A DNA stretch of 64,000 nucleotides, taken from Calliopsis andreniformis. Lineage: Eukaryota; Arthropoda; Insecta; Hymenoptera; Andrenidae. A program made the translations under genes and the position numbers. The notes beneath the pieces were generated by a model that made no database searches, was not told where the DNA came from, and worked only from the letters and a program-made list of their open reading frames with translations. Positions 1 to 10,123 of the stretch are shown one piece after another. Positions within the stretch are counted from its first letter, which is position 1. Each line of letters opens with the position of its first letter. The stretch lies in NCBI RefSeq assembly GCF_051401765.1, contig NW_027480432.1:13162501-13226500 (forward strand), read 5' to 3'.

Positions 1-1529
1 AAGAGATTGATACTAAAGCTTTAGACTACCCAAATGAACATAAAATAGACGTCTTCAAGACATCGTGTGATATCTGGGTACATGTGTAATAATATGGAGA
101 GGTTAAGATCACATGCAATTATAAACATACTTATAATAAAGAAACTTGTGTTGTAATATTCTCAAACTGTTCTCAGTAGGAATAGCCAAATAAATTCAAA
201 TTCATAATAGAATCAATACGTAATAAAAATATAAAATATTCTTAAATATTAATATTCGAGTATTTTCAGAATATTTCAAACTATTCTAGGAAATTTAATG
301 ATTTTAGTTTTGAAATTTTTCTTGTAAAGCTAACGTTAATACTTAAATATTTTACGGTAAGTTATTTTTCTCTTCGTTTTAATTGTCTTTCGTTGCAGGG
401 GCATTAAGATGCTGCATAAAAATATGTTTTTCTAATATTTTTATAACACTATTAATTTTTTAATTAGTTCTAGTTTCGCTTAGTTTCACTTTTACCTAAA
501 TTTCTTACAAATTAGAATAATAGTTTATTATTTCGTCGAATTCCTCTTTTATTACATTTTATCGAAATTATAATAATTTTTTATAACAAATTTTTATGAA
601 TAATTAAAATTGCTTCTTATTCCTCTTTTAGACGATCTTTCTTCATTTTTATTTTAATATTTATTTATATTTTTCATAAATTGTATTCATATGTGCATAT
701 TATACAGCATGTTTCTAAACATGTAGGACATTTTTAAAGGGTAGATTCTATACACGACGACAATTAATAAAGTTCATGTATACATATGTTCGAAAGCACT
801 TATTTGTTTTTAGTTATACGCTATTTTACAAAGTGTATGATGTGATAATACTTTCTTTAAGATTAATAAACATGTTCTACTCATTCAAAGGCCTAAAATA
901 TCTCTGGGCTCAGTCCGATCTAACTCCATTTCGCAATAATAATGTCTTAAAGTTAACATATCTATATGCTAAACTAATAATCAGAGGGTTCTGCAATTTT
1001 ACAGACGTATTGAAGGACAGAAATAGAGTAAAAAGGTCTTAATAGATTCTCTTCCAGGTATCCCATTTTTAATATATCCGTTATCTCTTTAGATAATACG
1101 TATGTACACTGTCTGAATAGTGTTGGATAATGCATAAGTTGGGGAATGTATCCAATTCGGAAGTGGTGGCATTTCAAAGACTACAAGGTCAACTCTATTT
1201 TTTAAACAGAATTATTTTTTTCTGTGAATCAGTAGACGGATCTCTTTACTCTCTATAAAAAAGAATTAAGACATTCAGATCGAAAATTGATTGACTTAGA
1301 GAATATTTGAATTTTACTTTGTTAATACCGTATTAAGACCTACGTGCTGACTACGTTTAAACATTTTTTATTTGTAAGTATTGCCTATATTTGTTAACTA
1401 TTTCATCATGCTCATATTAAGTATTTTTTCATTGTTGAAAATGTAGAAGACTTCGAGCTTGAAATGTTTACATATATTGTTAAAGCTGATATTTTGGATA
1501 ATTTTTTTTTTATATACTATCCAGTGGTA
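1..1529. other. AT-rich DNA without a recognised gene
   Basis: No open frame here has a recognisable family or a splice-consistent structure. Near 536-660 there is a diverged copy of the ~125-bp unit that is tandem at 3361-3735. Around 1185-1250 the sequence resembles the subterminal part of the mariner-like element at 44.94-46.80 kb (the AAGGTCAACT block followed by T-rich sequence). It may therefore be the left edge of the old mariner whose transposase relic lies at 2599-2826. Confidence 0.5.
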
Positions 1530-2320
1530 AGCCTTAATGTTCAAGTTATACGCTATAATACTTTGGTAATTATGCTAAAAAGGGATCATCTCAGAGATTT
1601 CAATGGCCTTGGAATACGTGTTACTTTCCGAGATATTTGTGAAAAACCTTACTTAAACAAGGTATTCTGGTACTCCGATTGAAAAAATTAACCAATCTTC
1701 AGAATTTCTTTTCTTATTAACTAAATAGTATAACTTTGTACAATTTTCATACTATATTAGTGCAGCTTTATAGCATGCACATATATTTTTTCATTAATTT
1801 ACATACGGGTCGGAACTACATTCAGTTGGACAGTGACTCTGGTCAGAACTAAATTTAGATTATTAACTTAAATATTTCATATTTTTTGCCATCATTCTGT
1901 TAAACTGTAACATAAGTGATTAATTTTAGTTCCAATCAGAGCTACTGTCATATAATTGAAAAGTCTATGATTTGCAATCTGTCCCACGAGCAAGATACGA
2001 TTGTTTGGAGGTGTCTCATTGAATCGATATTGTCACATTGAAAACCTGTATGTAAATTACTGAAAAATATATATTTGTAGGCTAGAAAGGTGCACTAATA
2101 TGGTACAAAAGTTGTACAAAACTATATCATTTAGTTACCAAGAAAAAAAGTTCTGAATACTGTTTAATTTTTCCAGCTGGAGCACCAGAATACCCCCTCA
2201 AATATAGATGGTAAATCTTTTGTAGAGTATATTTTGAAAAAATTATGCGTAATTTGAAACATAGATATATAAGCACTAACAACAAGCTTTAGCTTAATCC
2301 GTGAGATCCACAGAATGGAT
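1530..2320. repeat. Foldback (long inverted repeat)
   Basis: Positions about 1697-1774 are repeated in reverse complement at about 2082-2158. The match continues outward with gaps (1640-1696 against 2159-2225, sharing GGTATTCTGGT-type sequence). Inside the loop, 1830-1856 pairs with 1923-1950. The segment could fold into one imperfect hairpin of several hundred bases. No coding capacity was seen. It is probably a MITE-like or foldback element. Confidence 0.6.
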
Positions 2321-2598
2321 AATAAAATAAAAACCTGAGGTGATCTTAACATCTTTGAAACACCTTCATTTTCGGAGTAGTAACTACAGTTTAGAAGCAA
2401 TGCCTAGGCCTAGTTCTGTGCAACAAACTGGTGTGAGTTTAGTAATTAGGCCGAACTATAATTCTGTTCTTATTGAAAATAGAAAAAAAAATGTACAGTT
2501 CTAAACATTTCCCTATATGCTTATGAACACTTTTCATTACATTCTTTTATGGCTGAGCACTTATAGAGAAAAATGATATGATACTCATATGTAGTTTT

Positions 2599-2826
2599 AC
2601 TCATTGGCCACCACGTTCACCGGACTTGAACCCGCTTAATTTTTTCTCGTGGGGTACTATAAAAGGTTGATCCTATTCACAATCTTTTGTTTCAGTAAAT
2701 AACGTGAAAGAGCGAATTAAAAGCAGTTGTTTAACTATGAGTACTCAACAATTGAAAACTGTAAAGAAAACTATACAAAAGTGCGTAGAAAACTGTTTAG
2801 AAAACAATACTGAGATATGTATTTGA
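2599..2826 (+). pseudogene. Mariner-like transposase, C-terminal relic
   Basis: The frame starting at 2599 reads HWPPRSPDLNPLNFFSWG, the block around the last catalytic acidic residue of Tc1/mariner DDE transposases. A TGA follows a few codons later, then more residues typical of the C-terminal tail in the same frame, up to TGA at 2824-2826. No N-terminal helix-turn-helix or first catalytic D was found upstream in a usable frame, so this is a broken fragment. The closest relative in the window is the reverse-strand mariner pseudogene at 45.25-46.41 kb, which carries the same block. Confidence 0.7.
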
Positions 2827-3360
2827 ACATTTATCGTAAATGTTAATCAAAATTTGAATACCTTGAAATGTATTAATTTTTTCGACATTATACCCTAATA
2901 ATCTTTTTTTGTAGAGTGATATGTAGAATCGAATTATACAACAAATTGTAGAGTTCCATTTTAAAAAAAAGTACTGGTGAACTCTTGAATAAGACCACGT
3001 TACACGACTATAAAGGTTGTCAAACAGTACAAAACTTTGCTCTATAATACTTCTCTATTTTCAACAGGAACAAAGTTATAACTAGGCCTCCAAACCCTCC
3101 CTCTCTAGTGTCTATAACTATAATAATAAAAATTAATTTTTCTTAAATTCTCCTTATACAGAATTTTACAAAAATTAAAGTAATAATTTATTATTAAATT
3201 TAAAAATTTTAATAATCTTATTATTTAAAAATGTATTGTTTCTATTAAACATTAGAATAAGTAATTATTTTATTAAGTATAGGTAACATTATTATTTCAT
3301 TGAATACTACTTTTTTTGAGTTTTTAAAAATGTAAAATAATAATTTATTATTCAATTGGA

Positions 3361-3735
3361 TTCCCCTTTCAATTAACAATTGCTATTTTTAGTTAATAAT
3401 TAACACTGTCTTTATTCTTCTTTTCATTTGTTTCTGTATTTATTTTTTATTATCTCCTTGAATTCGTCTTTTATTGAATGCCGAGTTATAAATAACAATT
3501 ATGATTTTTAAATAATAATTAAAACTGTTTCTTATTCCACCTTTAGACAACTTTTTTTTCATTCTTCTTTTACTCATTATTATTGTTGTTTTATTAATTC
3601 ATTTAATCCCCCTTTTATCGAATGACGAGTCCCAAGCATCAATTAGCTGTCATTTTTAAGTAATAATTCACACTATCTTTTATTCCACTATTCCGCAATT
3701 TTTTTCCATATTTCTTCTTACTATTTATTTTTCTT
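3361..3735. repeat. Degenerate ~125-bp tandem repeat, about 3 copies
   Basis: Three consecutive units (about 3361-3481, 3482-3608, 3609-3735) share the same order of blocks: a short CAATT-type stretch, TTTTTAATAATAATTMAMACTGTYT, TTATTCCACYWTTAGACAA, then T-rich sequence ending in CTTTTAT. A fourth diverged copy lies at about 540-660. Identity is low because the DNA is very AT-rich. Confidence 0.5.
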
Positions 3736-4299
3736 TCTTACCAATTCTATTTATAGTGAGCCTTTAACTCACCAATATAAAATATTGCGTCTAATTTCTA
3801 TCCATCCTTCGGTATTTTAATATCTCCAATTGTAATTAATTTAATTTTTACCAAAACACACCACGATTAAATAAAAGAATATGTTATATTCAATTGTTAA
3901 CAATGTAAATATTTAAACAATACGAGCTGATATGAATGTTTAAACAATTTGGAGATTTTCTTCACTTTCTTCCCACGAAGCACTTATACCAGTCCGACTT
4001 TTAGCGATATCGAATTCTTTTGTTAAAATAATTTGCATGAGCTAGAACAACTTAGATGTTTTATAGATTTGTTTGTTTGTGGTATGTGAAAATCCATATA
4101 TTTCCACTGACGCACAGACCAGAGAGTCTAAACCGCATGATCGTCCGAGTGAAACTAGGAGAACTGGGGAAGGAAAGCCTGGTAGTCCCCCACCTTGGGG
4201 TTAGTGACAAAGAAAGATGGCTAGGAGAACACATTAGAGGCAATGCTTTTCATGAGACTTTCTTCCTTTCCTGAGAGAGCAAGTATAGTGTTTATTATT
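3736..4299. other. Noncoding DNA with a small GC-richer island
   Basis: The island at 4100-4275 is open on both strands for about 60-72 codons but shows no family resemblance. It contains AGAGGCAATGCTTTTCA, which recurs in AASS intron 6 near 42860 and, diverged, near 43220, so it belongs to a dispersed repeat rather than a gene. Confidence 0.4.
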
Positions 4300-7200
4300 T
4301 CAAGTGAGAAAAAGTTAAGGAAAAATTGCGGGAAAATCCGTAGAATTTTATGATGAAAGAATAAACAATTCTTGAAAATAGTTTTTTAGAATATTGTTTA
4401 AAGTTTAGAGAATTCGAGTTAAAAATAATTAAAGAATCAATAATTATTGAACAGTCAATTTTTAATTCAATTTCTATTGATTTTAGAGAAAATTTAGAGA
4501 AAAAAGAGAAAATACAACAGACGAAAATTGTTTATTTTCTTCTTGTAAATAACTTGTTATCTTTTTAGCTTATTATTGTTAATTAAGTCGATAGAAAGGT
4601 TATGAAACACTTCATAAAGCTTTATGAAAAAAAAAAGAGAATTTTTGTCTTGACATTTTTTTTAAGTTGACAGAATTCAAATTAAAAATTATTAAAAAAA
4701 TTGACTTTTCAATCGTTTATAATTCAAACTCTATCAATTTAAAAAAAATTGGAAGGAACAAAATGTCTTTATTCTGTATGTGAAAAGTCCTTGGAATTTT
4801 TCCACAATACTTTTACCTTTTCATTTCTTATTGTTAATTAACCTTATAAAAGAATTATGAAAAATTTCAAGATCTTTATGGAAAACAAAAAAATAAAAAA
4901 CTTTGTCTGTTTTAATTTAACTCTAAAACTGTAGAATTTCAGTTAAAAATGATTGAAAAATCAATATACGGTAGATCATGGACTATGGTCGGTGCACTCG
5001 GCAGGTGTTAGCTCCCTTCTGCAGGTGGACCATATGTGTATCTACACATAAATTGGCAAGTGAGTACAGAAGTACTGTCTGTAATATTTGTAATATTTTT
5101 TTCTTCATATTTTTGACGGAAACAAGTATTAGAATTCAAGATGAGAATGATTGAAACATCAATAATTTTTTCTTTATTTCCTTAAGGAATTTAAGTTACT
5201 AAAAGATTCTGAAAAGATTCGCGAAATTTCACAAATAAGTAAACAATTTTTCTCTTCCAATTTGTTTTTGAGATAAAAACTTTTCAATCAATTTTAACTC
5301 AAATTCTCTTAATTTTAGAGAAAAATTGCAAGAGATAAAAATTGTTTATTTTCCTTTTATGAAGTTTCATTAATAATAAACAACGATGCTTTCATTCAAT
5401 ATGTTTTAAGACCTTTAATAATGTTTATTGTTAATTATGTTTATAAAAAATTATAAAAAAATTTCTCTAAATTTTATAGGAACGGAATAAACATATTTTG
5501 CAATTTTTCTTTCAAATTAATAGGATTGGAGTTAAAAATTATTGAAATATCAGTAGTGAATGATGAATTTTTTGCTTAATATTGAAACAATACCTTTTGT
5601 ATTGTTTTATGTTATACAATAAATAGGTCAATAATAAAGAGTATATATTATAATTTTATATGTTGTTTCCTTTCGTTTCCCAATGGCGACTCGTGGCGAG
5701 CAGGTTGGCAATATTTAGGGGCGGTCTGACCACTCTGGTGCAGGTGCTTTCATTGATCGAATCAGGGAGGCAGTGACCGCCACTGACAATATTCCACTCC
5801 AAGAGGAGGGGAGAGAAGCGCAGCTATTCGAGGATATTAAAGATGGAGTGTTCTAGCACTTCCAGAAGTTCCAGAGCTTCCATTGGTCCTTTTCCATTGG
5901 TCACTATCTATTAGAAGTCCACAGAACTCGTGGTAAAAATTGCTTTTACGAAATCAGAGGAAATTACAATATTTTGTGATTCTTTCTTTAAAGGCAAATA
6001 TTATTAGAACTTTTTTTATAGAAACTAGGGAACTCATATTTTTATTTCAGAATCCCATTTTACGTAAAAATAGGAACAACTTTTGTTTGCAATACTACCT
6101 TGTAGGACCTCTATTTTTTTAGATATTTGAAGAAACAAATACGAAATTGTTTATCTTTTAATAATTTTTTAATTATTTTTCAGCGATTCTTAACAAAAAT
6201 TCCAAGGAAAGTGAATTATTTATTTCCTTCTTATAAATTTCTGGAAATTACAATAAACAACCTTAAAAATCTTGAAAGGTAGATACGTTTATATAAAAAG
6301 AACGTTGAAACGTTAATTGAATTGATAAAAGATTATAAAAAAATTTAATAAAGTCTTTATACGAAAAAAATAAACAATTTTTGGTCTCTTGCAATTATTC
6401 TTTAGAATTAATAGAATTCGAGTTAAAAATGATTGACTTTGGAATAACTTTAGTTCTATAATAATTTCTATTATATGTTTCATAATGTTTTGAACACTTA
6501 ATTTCTCAAAATAAATAACTATATCATTGATTGAGATTACAGAAAAATTCCAAGAGACAAGAATAGTTTAATGGTTTTCCCAAAAGTGAATATTTTCATA
6601 ATTTTTTGTCAACATAGTTGCCCTGAATAAATAAAGGTATTTTGAAATGAAATTTAAAATTTATTTTAGAGTGCAAGCCGAAAATATAGCAAAAATGATA
6701 TTGAGAATGTTCTGATGGCAATTGGCAAATGGTAAATAACGATAAAACGTAGAATAGTTATGAGTCACAACCTGACTGAGCAGGGGAGGGTAGCAGGTGC
6801 TACATCACTGTCGTTATAGTGCTAGTGGTGCTGGTGGAACTGCTATTACTGCAGGGGTAGCCAGGTGGGTTAGCCAAGAGGGGCACGGATGTTCCCAGGT
6901 GATTATTGATCGCGCAGGTAGATACTTGAACTATGTATATAAATGACAAGGGTGATTTTACTAAAACGTAAAACTAAATTTTTATGATAATTTTCTTTAA
7001 AGCAAAAAATATAGAGTATCTTCCGCAATTTCTACTTAGAGAAATTGAGTTGACAGAAAATTATGAAAAAATTCACTGAGCTTTACGACAAGAAAAGAGA
7101 CAGTTATTGTCTCTTGGATTTCTTTGAAGTCGATAGAATTCGATGTAAACATTACTGAAAAAACAATCTCGTAATTATTCATTTAGATAAATTACGTCGA

Positions 7201-8335
7201 TAAAAAGTAGTGAAAAATTCTTAAAACTTCAGAAGAAGAAAAATAATTTCTGTCTCTTGCAATTTTTCTCTAAAATCAATGAAATTTAAATTAAAAATGA
7301 TTGAAAAATCAATTCTGTATTTATTTATCTAGAGGAATTAAGTCGATAAAAATATTCTTCGTACACATATCCATTTTGGTCGAAAATGCAGAAAAGTATC
7401 CAACAGATCCCAGCGCAAAATCGCCGTTTTCCTATACCACAATTATTTATTTAGCAATATTACGGTGACATTAAATCAATGTTATTTTTTAGCAGAAACG
7501 TCGCTATTTGCTATAAAAACTCGTAAAGCCGATCAGCAAAATCTTCAATGTAAAAGCGTGCTCTTCCACACATCCCGTTCTTTGCTGGTCGCCAACTTAA
7601 TTCTATTTTCTGCGTATGCATAGCAATCCGTGCAAATAACAATAAAGTGTCTTTGTGAAACATATACGCATAGATAATAATTAATGGTTTCGGCGCAAAG
7701 TTTCGGTCCTTTATCAAATTAATGAATTTCGAGCACGATTGCATTATAGTGTATTGTATTAATATCATCTTTGTATATGTATATTAATATCAAAACAGGA
7801 ATTTTGGAAAAGTAATAAGAACCACATGAGAATAATGAATCACTGCCGAAACCATTAATTATTAAAACATTTCGGTCGATATATCTTTATAACTAAATAT
7901 ACGCACAGATTCGAGAAAATTTTTCGTTTTACAAGTATACTGACTCAGTCTGGAAGGTATGAAATATTTAGTTACATAGAAGAAGAGTGGTCCAAGCATT
8001 AATAAATGATTACAAAATGAATAATTTAGTAACAACACTTAGTAGTAAAACTATAAAAACATTCTCAGAGTTTTACGAGACGAAAATAAACAATTTTTGT
8101 CTCTTGCAAATTTTTATTAACATTAATAGAATTCCAGTTAAAAGTGATTGAAAAATTAATTTTGCAATTATAAATAGACAAAAAGAGTTTATTGAAAATT
8201 ATGAAAACATTCACAAAGCTTCATATAAGAATAAAATATTTAAACAATTTCTATCTCTTAGCATTTTTCCCTAAAATCAATAGAATTTAAGTTAAAAATT
8301 AGTAACATATATATTCAATTTAAAAAGGAGTATAT
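4300..8335. repeat. Array of degenerate ~130-bp repeats in alternating orientation
   Basis: A recurring unit contains, in order: an A-rich stretch with AATAAACAATTTTTGTCTCTTG, ATTTTTCTCTAAAATTAATAG, then AATTCGAGTTAAAAATGATTG and AAAAATCAATT. Forward copies end near 4440, 4700, 4970, 5560, 6440, 7310, 8150 and 8300. Reverse-complement copies begin near 4450, 4705, 5285, 6170 and 6525, so neighbouring copies are often head to head. The array is interrupted by GC-richer islands at about 4975-5060, 5680-5935, 6760-6930 and 8400-8570. No protein coding was recognised. Confidence 0.6.
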
Positions 8336-8409
8336 CAATCTTTTGTTTTTTTCTTCATGTTAATAATTTCTTATTAGATATAGTACTAACGTAAAGTCAC
8401 GTGCAGGTG
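5002..8409 (+). promoter_or_regulatory. Dispersed CAGGTG E-box cluster
   Basis: CAGGTG occurs at 5002, 5022, 5741, 6794, 6862, 6896 and 8404, all on the plus strand, and CAGGTAG occurs at 6915. All lie in the GC-richer islands of an otherwise AT-rich region upstream of the chloride-channel gene. In insects CAGGTG is bound by Snail/Scratch/ZEB-type and some bHLH factors, and CAGGTAG is the Zelda-type heptamer. The enhancer role is inference. Descent from a dispersed repeat would also explain the shared orientation. Confidence 0.3.
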
Positions 8410-8569
8410 TTTCTTCGAAGCACAATGTATGAAAGAACAAATGCAAGTGAATCAGAAGTGGGGATGGTTAAGTAATGCTTCGATTCTGGCAAACACTGCC
8501 AGAGTATGAGAAAGAAATTGTCAGTGAAGTTAGAGAGTTTGTTAGTGAACCAGTTCTCAGTGATAAAAA

Positions 8570-9172
8570 GAAAAAAAATCTAAAATGATTTCCACAAAAA
8601 GAATTAATAATTTTTCTAGAATTAATTATTCTATAATTATTATTTTTTTATTATCAATATTAGGGCTACAAGCTTCTACTATGTAAGCTGACTTCTTTAT
8701 CGATTTATTATAAACTTATTTTGTCTGTCCGTGTATCCTTTTTTTAAATTTAAACTTATTGATTTGTGCTAAATGGAGAAATCTCTTGGAAAACATTGTT
8801 GCTAATGAGTTTTGTGAGATGTCTTTCAAGATGGACATAGGATTTTTACTTAAATTCTATGAAGTTTAGAGAAAAATTGAAAGAAACGAAAATTGTTTAT
8901 TTTCTTCTTACACAATTTTAAGAATTTTACACAATCCTTTATCATCTCATTTTCTTTAAATAAACAATTATAAAGTTGATCTTCCAATTATTTTGAACTC
9001 GAATTCGATCGATTTTAAAGAAAAATTTCAAGAGACAAAAATTACGTTCTTGTCATGAAATTCTGGAAATTTTTTCATAATGTTTTATCAATTTAATTTC
9101 TCATCATTTATTTTTTAAATGCTTAAAGTACCAGCAAGTTTTAAAACACTTTCTCTTTTATAAAAAAAGGCC
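8570..9172. other. AT-rich intergenic DNA
   Basis: The segment holds more diverged copies of the AGAGAAAAATTGAAAGAAACGAAAATTG-type repeat (near 8870 and 9020, reverse orientation). No gene or RNA feature is visible. Confidence 0.4.
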
Positions 9173-9289
9173 ATGTACGATGTGAAGAAAAAGGTGTTCC
9201 TCTTCTTGCTCTTGATAATTAACGTTGCCAAGAAGAATGTATGTATAAAAGTGTTGATAAGAAATATAAACAGTCAAATGACGCTATAA
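9173..9289 (+). CDS. Candidate signal-peptide exon of the chloride channel
   Basis: An ATG at 9173 opens a 38-codon frame beginning MYDVKKKVFLFLLLIINVA. This has the basic n-region and strongly hydrophobic h-region of a secretory signal peptide. A possible splice donor GTATGT starts at 9239 after codon 22. The channel gene downstream lacks its signal peptide: its first recognised exon at 10124 starts with one leftover base that completes a split codon. The donor at 9239 ends in phase 0 and does not join that exon directly, so another small exon or a different donor would be needed. The frame could also be chance in AT-rich DNA. Confidence 0.3.
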   Translation: MYDVKKKVFLFLLLIINVAKKNVCIKVLIRNINSQMTL

Positions 9290-9379
9290 ATTAATATGTT
9301 GATTTATGTAGATAAGATTATAAATTTAGAATCGCTGTTCTCTTCTTAAGAAAAATTACAAAAGTGTATTGCTTTAAAC

Positions 9380-9610
9380 CTCTTCATAGTTTTAGTTTTA
9401 ATTAAAAAATCGAGGTTTTGATGTTGGTTTTTGACTGAAAAAATAACTGTTTTTTGAGTAATTCAAGAAACAACGGTTTTATAAAGTAATTTTTGAGTAC
9501 TTCAAAAAATAACTGTTCATAAAACAATTAAAAAAATAATTGTTATCAAACTAAAAAAATAACAGTTTGTGAACTCAAAAAAATAATTATTTTTCAGGCA
9601 AAAGTATAAA
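9380..9610. repeat. Short AT-rich tandem repeat
   Basis: About five diverged copies of a ~40-bp unit based on AAAAAATAACTGTTTTTGAG, some apparently inverted. Noncoding, between the candidate signal-peptide exon and the first recognised channel exon. Confidence 0.4.
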
Positions 9611-10123
9611 AAAAACTAGTTTTTACATGAAACAAAGTTATAGTCTAACTTTTGGAAAAATAATGAATTCTTTTACTGTATCAGCACATAAGAGCAGTAT
9701 ATTCATGATCCTAGAAAAATGACAAAAACACTGCATATTTGATATTTTCTTTTCATTAAGTATAATGATCTTAGTTTCCACTTACAAAAGCCTTTATGAC
9801 ATATGTATGTACAGCCTTAGCTTGCATACATTGCATTATGTCATTTGCATCAGTACAAAAGAATAATTAACTATTCTTACAGTACAGTCACAACTGGAAC
9901 GTATTTAGCTGCAGGACACATTTCCAAAGCAATAGTATAGTTTCTTATATTTGAATATACACTAATAATTTATTATCGGAAACAGTTGATTATAAATACA
10001 TAATTTATTATTAATTTATTATAAAGAAGTATTGGTGCTTTTGAAGTATGTTCAACTAAAATTCCAGGTGTATTATATATATTTGTATATTATATATCTT
10101 GTATCTTCTGTCACACTTTTTAG

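Noticed and set aside
5690..5935. GC-richer island with a short frame (ATG at 5682, MATRGEQVGNI)
   Set aside because: A stop after 11 codons and no downstream splice-consistent continuation that I recognise; treated as possibly regulatory or repeat-derived.
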